Source of the DNA: CAYNFQ01 sp964396715
Lineage (GTDB): Bacteria; Patescibacteriota; Microgenomatia; Daviesbacterales; UBA10151
NCBI GenBank assembly: GCA_964396715.1
Contig: CAYNFQ010000005.1
Coordinates: forward strand, 1-56,739
Reading direction: 5' to 3'
DNA: 56,739 nt
Every line of letters begins with the position of its first letter. Positions within the stretch are counted from its first letter, which is position 1. The position numbers and the translations under genes were made by a program. This document shows, one piece after another, positions 7,872 to 14,315 of this stretch. The notes under the pieces were generated by a model. The model was not told the origin of the DNA, did not search any database, and saw only the letters and a program-made list of their open reading frames with translations.

Positions 7872-8528
7872 ATGGCAAAAAAAGTTTCTCCAACAAGCAA
7901 GATAAATCAACCTTTTGCTTCTGTCAATAATCTTTTGGATAAGATATCTTCTGTTAAAAATTTCCGTTCTTCTAAAAAAGTTTATTTTGTCATCCTCGTT
8001 GCCGGACTTTTACTTTTGGCAGTATACAAGAAAAGCTTATTTGTAGCCGCAACTGTTAATGGAATGCCGCTGACTAATTTGGAATTACAAAATAAATTAA
8101 ATCAGCAATTTCGCACTCAGACCCTAAATCAGCTTATTAATGAAAAGATCATCCTGCAAGAGGCACAAAAATCAGGTGCCATTCCTACGGAAACAGAAAT
8201 AAGCGCAAAAATTACCGAGCTTGAGACCAGTGTCGGAGGAAAAGAGGCCTTAAATACTCTGCTTTCACAACAGGGCCAGACAAGGGATACTTTAAGAGAA
8301 CAAATAAGGATCCAGCTTTCAGTTACCAAACTGTATGAAAGTCAGGCAACTGTTTCTGCCCAGGAAGTTGAAAAATTTTTATCGGAAAACAAATCTTTGC
8401 TTCGGGCAACTGATTCCGCCTCGCAGCAAAAAGAAGCTGAGGAAAGCCTACAACAACAAAAACTGACGGAAATTTTTTCCCAAAAATTTCAAGATTTAAG
8501 ACAAAAAGCAAATATTAACATCTTTTAA
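7872..8528 (+). CDS. SurA N-terminal-like chaperone domain protein, membrane anchored
   Basis: 218 residues. Cytoplasmic tail, then a membrane helix at about 36-55 (VYFVILVAGLLLLAVYKK), then the SurA_N/trigger-like helical domain: FVAATVNGMPLTNLELQNKL, LNQLINEKIILQEAQKSG and the long helices to residue 190. The PPIase (rotamase) domain that usually follows is missing, and the protein ends soon after a Gln/Glu-rich helix. Likely a chaperone for exported proteins on the outer face of the membrane. Confidence 0.7.
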   Translation: MAKKVSPTSKINQPFASVNNLLDKISSVKNFRSSKKVYFVILVAGLLLLAVYKKSLFVAATVNGMPLTNLELQNKLNQQFRTQTLNQLINEKIILQEAQKSGAIPTETEISAKITELETSVGGKEALNTLLSQQGQTRDTLREQIRIQLSVTKLYESQATVSAQEVEKFLSENKSLLRATDSASQQKEAEESLQQQKLTEIFSQKFQDLRQKANINIF

Positions 8529-8552
8529 CCTCAAATCCTGTATAATTGCTCC

Positions 8553-9572
8553 ATGGATTTGCGGCCAATTAGTGATAAGCAAAGATCTCAATATAACAAA
8601 TTGGTTACCCATGTTATCCAATCTTGGGAATGGGGGGAGTTCAGAAAATCTTTGGGAATTCCCCTTTTAAGATACGGTCTCTATCATAACAATAAGCTTT
8701 CTATCGTTTTCCAGCTAACCTTACACAAAATTCCATTTACCAAAAAATTCGTGGGTTATTTACCAAAGGGTCCAGCTCCCGACAAAGAATTAGCAGATGC
8801 TTTAAAAAAAATAGGCAAAGCATATAACCGTGCCTTTATAAAACTGGAGCCCCACGTCATTGCGACCCCGGACTTGATCCGGGGGAAGCAATCTCCCAAT
8901 CAATCATTTACCCCATCTGCTAAACCACTTTTTACCAAATATAACTTTATATTAGATCTTACAAAATCTGAAGAAGAACTTTTAAAAAACATGCACCCAA
9001 AAACCAGATATAACATTAAGTTAGCTCAAAAACATGGAGTGAAAGTGGAGGAAAGGACAGATGATGAAGCTTTTGAAATTTATTTGAAATTATATTTTGA
9101 GACCACCAAACGCCAAGGTTACCATGGACACAATCAAGAGTATCATCTAAAAGTATGGCAGATTCTTAAACAGGCTGGAATGGCTAGATTGTTGATTGCA
9201 TTTTATAAAAATGAACCACTCGCTGCTTGGGTGTTACTTAATTTTAAAGATACTCTTTACTATCCCTATGGTGGTTCTTCTAAAGCTCATCCGGAAGTGA
9301 TGGCCAATAATTTGATAGCTTGGGAGGCAATAAAATTGGGTAAAAAAATGGGCCTGAAAAAATTTGATATGTGGGGGGCATTAGGACCTGATGCTAATCC
9401 CAAAGATCCCTGGTTTGGGTTTCATAAATTTAAGCAAGGCTATGGAGGACAATTGGTTGAATACATTGGAACATATGATCTTGTTTTCAATTGGCCGATC
9501 TACATAATTTTTACTGCAATTGATAAACTAATGCCACTGAAAGTTTTTCTGCTAAACTTGTTAAAAAGATAG
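8553..9572 (+). CDS. FemA/FemB/FemX-family aminoacyltransferase
   Basis: 339 residues with the two GNAT-like halves of the Fem family: an N-terminal half with SWEWGEFRKSLG, and a C-terminal half with YLKLYFETTKRQGYHGHNQEYH, ARLLIAFYKNEPLAAWVLL and GPDANPKDPWFGFHKFKQGYGG. The family adds amino acids from aminoacyl-tRNA to lipid II stem peptides to build wall cross-bridges. A -10 box TATAAT (8541-8546) lies 6 nt before the ATG. Residues about 104-118 (VIATPDLIRGKQSPN) are encoded by an inserted palindromic repeat. Confidence 0.85.
   Translation: MDLRPISDKQRSQYNKLVTHVIQSWEWGEFRKSLGIPLLRYGLYHNNKLSIVFQLTLHKIPFTKKFVGYLPKGPAPDKELADALKKIGKAYNRAFIKLEPHVIATPDLIRGKQSPNQSFTPSAKPLFTKYNFILDLTKSEEELLKNMHPKTRYNIKLAQKHGVKVEERTDDEAFEIYLKLYFETTKRQGYHGHNQEYHLKVWQILKQAGMARLLIAFYKNEPLAAWVLLNFKDTLYYPYGGSSKAHPEVMANNLIAWEAIKLGKKMGLKKFDMWGALGPDANPKDPWFGFHKFKQGYGGQLVEYIGTYDLVFNWPIYIIFTAIDKLMPLKVFLLNLLKR
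8856..8894. repeat. Palindromic repeat inserted in frame in the fem gene
   Basis: GTCATTGCGACCCCGGACTT... to ...AAGCAATCT with an internal CCCCGGA/TCCGGGG stem. A 39-bp insertion keeps the frame and adds about 13 residues between the two structural halves. Confidence 0.8.
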
Positions 9573-9614
9573 TCTAAAATCTCCTTATTGTCAATATAAA
9601 TGTCAGAAAAATAT

Positions 9615-9643
9615 TTGACAAATATATAGACATCGTGTACAAT
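9615..9643 (+). promoter_or_regulatory. Promoter of the Phd/PIN pair
   Basis: TTGACA (9615-9620), 17 bp, TACAAT (9638-9643), ATG at 9653 (9 nt later). Confidence 0.7.
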
Positions 9644-9652
9644 ATTTATATT

Positions 9653-9925
9653 ATGCTCAATACTACAATTATAACTGCCAGAGATATCCTTAGAAATTAC
9701 CGACGGGTTTTTGATCAAGTTAAAAAAACCAAACGTCCTGTCGTGATTGTTTCCCAAAAAGAACCGCAGGTAGCAATTATCCCTTTAGATGACTTAGAGA
9801 GGCTGAAGGCTTTAAAAAATAAGCAATCTACTAAAGCCCTTTTAGATATGGCTGGTATTATTCCCAAAGGAAGCGGACTACCTAAAGACTTATCCGATAA
9901 ACATGATGCGTACACGTGGGATTGA
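9653..9925 (+). CDS. Phd/YefM-family antitoxin
   Basis: 90 residues. The N-terminal part TTIITARDILRNYRRVFDQV with RPVVIVSQKEPQVAIIPLDDLERL is the Phd/YefM DNA-binding fold. The C-terminal tail after residue 55 would bind the toxin. The start is set by the promoter 9 nt upstream. It overlaps the toxin gene by 23 bp. Composition is AT-rich like the chromosome, unlike the pairs at 0.1-1.8 kb. Confidence 0.83.
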   Translation: MLNTTIITARDILRNYRRVFDQVKKTKRPVVIVSQKEPQVAIIPLDDLERLKALKNKQSTKALLDMAGIIPKGSGLPKDLSDKHDAYTWD

Positions 9926-10361
9926 CAAATCACTCATCGTAGTTGGGGATACAGATGGTCTGATTGCCCTTTTACACGAAGAAGATCGTAACCACAAACA
10001 GGCCGTCGAAACAGTGACCAAATTACTACAACTTGATGCCCAAACGATTTTCCCGCTAACAACCATTACAGAAACTATCACTACTTTGATTCGTAAACTT
10101 AAGTCATCTGATCTAGCTGTTCAAGTAGTTGAAAAAATCACATCTGGAACATTAACAATTGAGAATACAGATACTGATATGTTAAATGAAGCCTTAAAGG
10201 TGTTTGACCCAAAAGGTAGTAAGAAAAAAACCATCTTTGATGCTATGGTTGTAGCTTGTGCCAAGAAGCTCAAAACTAATGTTATATTCTCAACAGATGA
10301 CTGGTATTCTAAACTCGGCTTTACTCTGACAAAAAACCTTTTCAAAGAAAAACCCCTGTAA
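9903..10361 (+). CDS. PIN-domain ribonuclease toxin
   Basis: 152 residues: GDTDGLIALLHEEDRNH (about 15-31) with the first Asp, TTITETITTL with the Glu, FDAMVVACAKKL with the third acid and FSTDDWYSK with the last. The partner antitoxin is Phd-like rather than AbrB-like. The coding sequence ends inside R3: the stop TAA is bases 3-5 of the repeat, so the native C-terminus may have been altered when the repeat arrived. The alternative start ATG at 9906 is equally possible. Confidence 0.82.
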   Translation: MMRTRGIDKSLIVVGDTDGLIALLHEEDRNHKQAVETVTKLLQLDAQTIFPLTTITETITTLIRKLKSSDLAVQVVEKITSGTLTIENTDTDMLNEALKVFDPKGSKKKTIFDAMVVACAKKLKTNVIFSTDDWYSKLGFTLTKNLFKEKPL

Positions 10362-10446
10362 GATTTCAGTGTTATTGAACCCTATCTTGCAATAATTTAG
10401 CTTCAAACAACTGAAAAATCACCTAGATTTTGACTGAAATCTTACA
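10357..10446. repeat. R3: ~90-bp nested inverted repeat
   Basis: Third copy, 90 bp, same orientation. The left end TGTAAGATTTCAGT pairs with the right end ACTGAAATCTTACA over 14 bp, the best outer stem with R4. The left half matches R4 (GTTATTGAACCCTAT) while the right half matches R2 (ACCTAGATTTTGAC), a mosaic. It provides the stop codon of the PIN gene. Confidence 0.9.
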
Positions 10447-10640
10447 CAAAATCCCCAAATTGTAGCTTGCACGCTTGTGCCACTGCCGGAGCCGGAGCTA
10501 GCATACCCTCCAGACGCCGCCACTATACCACGCAGATCGGGTTCAATGCCAAGAGAAGGGCTCTGCTGCCATTCTTGATCTCCCATGCACCCGGCTATGA
10601 CTATGCTAGTCATGTTCCGGTGTCCTATTTCATCCGAGTA
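10447..10640. other. GC-rich stretch without a supported gene
   Basis: Left part of the R3-R4 segment. A minus-strand reading frame (10652 to 10419) runs into R3 and has a Gly/Ser-rich stretch, but no promoter or ribosome site supports it. Nothing else recognised. Confidence 0.4.
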
Positions 10641-10669
10641 TTGACAATCCATCTAAATAGGAGTATAAG
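10641..10669 (+). promoter_or_regulatory. Promoter inside the R3-R4 segment
   Basis: TTGACA (10641-10646), 17 bp, TATAAG (10664-10669), pointing at the ATG at 10699. Confidence 0.55.
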
Positions 10670-10698
10670 AGCCGCGAGCTGAGTTCCCTCTTGTTCAG

Positions 10699-10942
10699 AT
10701 GCGCTATGCGAATTATTTCCAGCGATATGTGCATATACTGGAGGCTGACAGTCCGCAGGCACAACGGCCGGGAACTCATCGAAGAGCTATTGGGCCAGAT
10801 GGTGCTCCAGCAACCGACTGCGATTCTTGGAGAAGCTGCTGTGATCGAAGCTCGGCTCGACCAAGTCCATCTAGAGGAACCAGCGGAAGAGCAGGTTGCC
10901 ATTCAGTTGGTCACAGGAGGCCTGCTGCCTACCGACTGACTC
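10699..10942 (+). pseudogene. Frameshifted gene of unknown function
   Basis: From the ATG at 10699 the frame reads MRYANYFQRYVHILEADS (coding-like), but around 10760-10775 the coding-like frame moves by one base and continues as NGRELIEELLGQMVLQQPTA, ending at a TGA at 10942 after ~58 residues. Neither frame alone looks natural end to end, and a promoter lies just upstream. Either a real frameshift, a sequencing error, or chance in GC-rich DNA. No family recognised. Confidence 0.3.
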
Positions 10943-11066
10943 GAAGGCGATGAACAGGGGAAGGCTTTGAGCAGGCGTTCGGGAGGAACGGACGGGCGGC
11001 CGGCCCAGATTTCCTTGGTCCTGAACTTTCACGCGACTGCTTAGGGCTCGTTATGAAATAAACCTC

Positions 11067-11250
11067 TCAATGTGAATGCTTGGTGGGCAGGATGGTGCAG
11101 TTCCACTCTCCGTGAAATTCATGGCGTTGCAGGTTCACCGCCGCTAGTTCGCCGTCCGACACTTTGATACCGGTGTCGTAGCGGGACATGACCCTGTTGG
11201 CTAATCTCCGATGCCATGGCACAACAACACTCGGCACTACCAACTCGTAC
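11067..11250 (-). mobile_element. Remnant of an ISAzo13-type (Rhodopirellula DDE) transposase, C-terminal end
   Basis: Read on the minus strand to a TGA at 11069-11067, the frame gives YDTGIKVSDGELAAVNLQRH followed by EFHGEWNCTILP. That is the characteristic end of ISAzo13-family transposases (GIKVSD-E-AA-N followed by FHG-WNYTI). Only about 60 codons remain; no start, no catalytic core and no second terminal repeat are present. A dead fragment that shows the R3-R4 segment came from elsewhere. 10943-11066 shows nothing else. Confidence 0.6.
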
Positions 11251-11581
11251 TCAATAGCGTACGGAGAACAAAGGAGGCTATAATTGCTACCATTATGATC
11301 ATTAATTTTAAACTAAAAACAACTACGAGTATAATTGCTAAAAACCTATTCTTTATTATCGTGTCGATATAACTTAGTGAAGTTTTCCTCAGTTCTCTCC
11401 ACATACCGACTAAAATCGGTACACTATCGATAGATAAGCTCGATATTATAGATGGGATATCTTCGATAGATAATCTCCCCGTAGTTCTATTCTGGTGGAT
11501 AGAATCTACGATTAACAAGCTCATTATGATGGCATTACTTATTCCTATTAATAAGAGATAATCCGACAATCGTTTCAACAT
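11237..11581 (-). CDS. Small two-helix membrane protein, unknown
   Basis: 114 residues with hydrophobic helices at about 7-26 (YLLLIGISNAIIMSLLIV) and 82-108 (FLAIILVVVFSLKLMIIMVA), and between them two related motifs LSIEDIPSIISS and LSIDSVPILVG. A TATAAT (11594-11599 on the minus strand) lies 12 nt before the ATG. AT-rich within an otherwise GC-rich segment. No family recognised; a real gene is plausible but unproven. Confidence 0.4.
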   Translation of the reverse strand: MLKRLSDYLLLIGISNAIIMSLLIVDSIHQNRTTGRLSIEDIPSIISSLSIDSVPILVGMWRELRKTSLSYIDTIIKNRFLAIILVVVFSLKLMIIMVAIIASFVLRTLLSTSW

Positions 11582-11623
11582 AAGATCAATAGCATTATAT
11601 CAACATCTTCTGTCTATATCGAA

Positions 11624-11941
11624 TCAACGTTTCTTCTGCCCCGGAGGTGAACTGAAGTGAATAATCAAAGACTCCATTGGCGCTATATTGGCCTCGTCGC
11701 AACTATCATTATACCAGTAGCTCAACCATTGAAGATAAACTCCGCCGCGCCTATCCCCCACGTCATCCACCCCCGCCAGCGGCTCTTCAGTTCGTGGCTC
11801 ATCGCTAACAACCGCTGGCACATCCTCCGCTGCACCATGGGCTGATTCTGAAGGAACAAGACTCGCCTTACTAAGCAGAGCACCGCCTATGTCGTTGTTC
11901 ATGTCCCTAAGAGTTTCTTTGCCTTTTATTGTTGCGTTCAC
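11624..11941 (-). CDS. Hypothetical protein with strong ribosome site
   Basis: 105 residues from a GTG start that abuts AGGAGGAG, preceded by TATAAT (11963-11958) whose -35 position is filled by the end of R4. The sequence is polar and acidic in the middle and has no recognised domain. A 62-codon frame on the opposite strand (GTG at 11657, preceded by GGAGGTGA at 11643-11650) competes for the same DNA, so strand assignment is uncertain. Confidence 0.35.
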   Translation of the reverse strand: MNATIKGKETLRDMNNDIGGALLSKASLVPSESAHGAAEDVPAVVSDEPRTEEPLAGVDDVGDRRGGVYLQWLSYWYNDSCDEANIAPMESLIIHFSSPPGQKKR

Positions 11942-11957
11942 CTCCTCCTGATGATGT

Positions 11958-11986
11958 ATTATAGCAGAACGTTCACTTCCTGTAAG
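11958..11986 (-). promoter_or_regulatory. Composite promoter using the left end of R4
   Basis: Minus-strand TATAAT (11963-11958) lies 17 bp from CTTACA (11986-11981), the outermost six bases of R4, which matches TTGACA at 4 of 6 positions. Confidence 0.4.
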
Positions 11987-12070
11987 ATTTCAGTGTTATT
12001 GAACCCTATTTTTCAATCCTTTAGCCTCAAAACATTGAAAAATACCTCAAATTTTGACTGAAATCTTACA
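11981..12070. repeat. R4: ~90-bp nested inverted repeat
   Basis: Fourth copy, 90 bp, same orientation. Outer stem 14 bp perfect. The most diverged core (TTTTTCAATCCTTTAGCC in place of the CTTGCAATAATTTAGCT of the others). It separates the R3-R4 and R4-R5 segments. Confidence 0.9.
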
Positions 12071-12072
12071 CA

Positions 12073-12101
12073 TTGACAGACATTTTCCTCAGTAGTATTA
12101 T
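12073..12101 (+). promoter_or_regulatory. Promoter of the R4-R5 segment
   Basis: TTGACA (12073-12078), 17 bp, TATTAT (12096-12101), starting 2 bp after R4. It drives the small open frame at 12110 and the gene at 12204. Confidence 0.7.
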
Positions 12102-12109
12102 CTTGTCGA

Positions 12110-12220
12110 ATGAGAACGATGTTGGTTATATGGTGGTTATATTACCTGATACTTGCCTTATTGGCCCGACATGAGTCGACCAGGCAAGGCAGGAGAGGAA
12201 GCTATGGCAAGTTCCTCTGA
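12110..12220 (+). CDS. Putative 36-residue membrane peptide, leaderless
   Basis: ATG at 12110 is 8 nt after the -10 box. It encodes MRTMLVIWWLYYLILALLAR followed by a basic tail, a single hydrophobic helix plus positive residues. Its 3' end overlaps the start of the next gene by 17 bp, an arrangement that would couple translation. Shorter than usual annotation limits. It could be a leader peptide, a small toxin-like membrane peptide, or chance. Confidence 0.4.
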   Translation: MRTMLVIWWLYYLILALLARHESTRQGRRGSYGKFL

Positions 12221-12893
12221 GCGAGAAGTGACTCATCCGGGCGGGGAGTGGGTTCCGGTAGAAAAACCAGTCGAATCCCTCGAACAGGACCTGCTCGCGG
12301 TGAGGCCAGGAGGAACGATCCGCATATTTTGTGGTGAAGCAGACCCGCTAGTGTATAACGACGACCGTTTCCTGGAGGCGGCCAAGCGCGCCAAGAAGTC
12401 TGGGGCAACGCTGTGGGTCATCACCGGTCCCATCCTACTCGTCGACTCGGCTGGCCGCAACGGTCTGCTAGAACTTGCCTCGCCGGAGCAAGATGTGGTC
12501 CAAAAACTGTATCACCGCGCCGCTCGGGGTTCCATCCCCCACTTTCGTATAGTTGATACGATTGATATACCGCGCTATTACGTCGAACAACCCCATGCTC
12601 CACTTCTTCCCGGCGACCAGCGTTGGTGCGCCACCGCCCGGTCGCTGTCTAGAGCCCAGTTTGAACGCCGTGTTGAGAGTGACCGAATCCTTTTTGATAG
12701 TTGGCTCACACGGCTTGAAGAAACGAGATTCTCGGACGTAAGCAAGTTGCTCCCCATAACTATCGACCGTCCTACCCTATACAAGCTTCTTATCGCTGCA
12801 CGGAACAAGCAGCTTGTCTTCAAGTATCTAGGTCCAGCCGACCTTCTTTCTCTTATGTCCCACAGTAACAACGGGAACTCCGTTCCGGTATAG
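12204..12893 (+). CDS. Unknown protein, possibly degenerate phospholipase-D-like domain
   Basis: 229 residues. The start at 12204 is chosen for AGGAGAGG 6 nt upstream; ATGs at 12153 and 12171 lack one. GGTIRIFCGEADPLVYNDD and AKKSGATLWVITGP suggest an alpha/beta unit like the first half of PLD-like proteins, and HFRIVDTIDIPRYYVEQPHA resembles the strand after it, but no HKD motif is present. The C-terminal ~90 residues are helical. GC-rich and foreign to this genome. The only full-size gene between R4 and R5, so it is the cargo of that segment. Function unknown. Confidence 0.55.
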   Translation: MASSSEREVTHPGGEWVPVEKPVESLEQDLLAVRPGGTIRIFCGEADPLVYNDDRFLEAAKRAKKSGATLWVITGPILLVDSAGRNGLLELASPEQDVVQKLYHRAARGSIPHFRIVDTIDIPRYYVEQPHAPLLPGDQRWCATARSLSRAQFERRVESDRILFDSWLTRLEETRFSDVSKLLPITIDRPTLYKLLIAARNKQLVFKYLGPADLLSLMSHSNNGNSVPV

Positions 12894-12996
12894 AGTTTCG
12901 GAATCTGCGACGTTTGGAGTGCAGAGGTGACGACGTCGGTTAATCGCGTCCTTAATTTCAGGTCCCCCATACCAGTAAATGAGGATAAGTTGACTG

Positions 12997-13086
12997 TGTA
13001 AGATTTTAATGTTTATATACTACATCTTGCAATAATTTAGCTTCAAAACATTGCAAAATCAGCTAAATTTTGACTGAAATCTTACA
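12997..13086. repeat. R5: ~90-bp nested inverted repeat
   Basis: Fifth copy, 90 bp, same orientation, at the junction between foreign DNA and the AT-rich chromosome. The inner stem is perfect here: AATTTAGCT pairs with AGCTAAATT. Left half R1/R2-like; the middle shares AAACATTG with R4. Confidence 0.9.
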
Positions 13087-13098
13087 GCACGTTATAAT
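13070..13098 (+). promoter_or_regulatory. Composite promoter: -35 in R5, -10 in chromosome
   Basis: TTGACT (13070-13075) in the right arm of R5, 17 bp, TATAAT (13093-13098) outside it; the methyltransferase ATG is at 13135 after a ~30-nt leader with no Shine-Dalgarno. Confidence 0.65.
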
Positions 13099-13134
13099 CA
13101 ACCAAATTTTTAATCAAATCTTTCAATACACATA

Positions 13135-13689
13135 ATGGATCTAACTCTCATTATCTCCGGAGGTATATTAATAGGTTGCCTAATCGGCCTTTCCTGGTTT
13201 GCCGGATCTGATGCTCCATATGTACCCACAAAATTAGCAACCATCAGAAAAATTTTAAAATTAGCAGGAGTAAAAAAAGGAAAAAGATTTTATGAACTGG
13301 GATCTGGTGATGGGCGGGTTGTTGTGGAAGCTGCCAAATTGGGTGCTTCCTCAATCGGAATAGAACAATCATGGCTTAGAGTTTTATACTCCAGATGGAA
13401 AACTTATAGACAAAAAAGTGCAATTGCAACAAATTGTCAATTTTATCATGGCGATATTTTTAAAAGAAATTATTCTGATGCTGATATTGTTTATATTTAT
13501 TTACTTCTAAAAGGAGTTACAAAATTAGAACATAAATTGAAAAGAGAATTAAAAAAAGGCTCAATCGTTATTACTCAAACTTATCATTTCCCAAACTGGA
13601 AGCCTTTCAAAAAAGTAGACCTTTCCCAAGAAATTGATTTTTCAAAAGATATCGTTGGCGCAGGAAAATTTCAAATCTACCGCCGTTAA
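13135..13689 (+). CDS. Membrane-anchored class I SAM-dependent methyltransferase
   Basis: 184 residues. A membrane helix at about 4-24 is followed by a Rossmann methyltransferase domain: motif I FYELGSGDGRVVVEAAKLGA (about 56-75), motif II GIEQS, and the DIVYIYLLLKG strand. The substrate cannot be told; similar short anchored methyltransferases are frequent in CPR genomes and have been compared to lysine methyltransferases. It ends convergently with the LUD gene, with 4 bp overlap. Confidence 0.8.
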   Translation: MDLTLIISGGILIGCLIGLSWFAGSDAPYVPTKLATIRKILKLAGVKKGKRFYELGSGDGRVVVEAAKLGASSIGIEQSWLRVLYSRWKTYRQKSAIATNCQFYHGDIFKRNYSDADIVYIYLLLKGVTKLEHKLKRELKKGSIVITQTYHFPNWKPFKKVDLSQEIDFSKDIVGAGKFQIYRR

Positions 13690-14303
13690 AAACCTAATTT
13701 CTCCTGAACCAAAATAAGGGTAACTCTACCTGGGTTTATTTCTTTATTAACAATTAAGAGCTTGCTTACATTACTACCCGGCACTCCATATGCTTTTCTG
13801 GCCCTTTCTGATTCTAAGGGTAAGACATATTCATCAATTCTCTTTATACCATCCGGGGTATTTTTAACAATTTTTTGTGCCCCTACTACCCAAATCACAT
13901 GCAATGCCCCATAAGCATAAGCTGGCAATTGGCTGCCTGTGTTGGAAGCAATCAGCACACTGCCTTCCTCAGTCACCGCATGAACACTGCCTATAGCATA
14001 TTGGGGCGCTGCCCCCAGTTTATTCATTTCCTGGGCTTGAGTCTGCTGATTCATGGCATACAACTTGTCTCTGACTGGCTTAAACTGACTGCCTTCTTTA
14101 TTGATCTCCTCAGACAAACTGATTGCATCCAAAGTGGTAGAGCTCATGGTCATAACCTCGCTACCTGCCGGCAAAAGCTCCAGAACCATTTTCTTGGCAT
14201 CTTCAGAAGTTTCCACAACTTTGGCATCTATGCCATTTGCCTTTAAAGCTGAAATTGTTTTATCTAAAATAGCTTTATCTGCCAGTTGATCCCATTTGTT
14301 CAT
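13686..14303 (-). CDS. LUD-domain protein (LutC/YkgG-like)
   Basis: 205 residues covering one LUD domain: ISALKANGIDAKVVETSEDA, LPAGSEVMTMSSTTLDAIS, and EEGSVLIASNTGSQLPAYAY with VGAQKIV. In other bacteria LUD proteins (LutB/LutC) take part in lactate oxidation. The Fe-S partners are absent here, so the role is open. Followed downstream on the same strand by nothing; the upstream neighbour is pepP, 12 bp away. Confidence 0.8.
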   Translation of the reverse strand: MNKWDQLADKAILDKTISALKANGIDAKVVETSEDAKKMVLELLPAGSEVMTMSSTTLDAISLSEEINKEGSQFKPVRDKLYAMNQQTQAQEMNKLGAAPQYAIGSVHAVTEEGSVLIASNTGSQLPAYAYGALHVIWVVGAQKIVKNTPDGIKRIDEYVLPLESERARKAYGVPGSNVSKLLIVNKEINPGRVTLILVQEKLGF

Positions 14304-14315
14304 AAAGAGGGGTTA

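Noticed and set aside
10630..10902. Minus-strand Ser-rich frame in the R3-R4 segment
   Set aside because: Shadow-like composition, opposed to a plus-strand promoter and frame.
11657..11845. 62-codon plus-strand frame with GGAGGTGA upstream
   Set aside because: Not fully excluded, but it has no promoter and lies wholly within the minus-strand frame that has a TATAAT and AGGAGGAG; mentioned there only.
913..13086. R elements as classical integron attC sites
   Set aside because: Nested inverted layout fits, but the GTTRRRY/RYYYAAC core boxes are missing and no integron integrase or attI is in the window.
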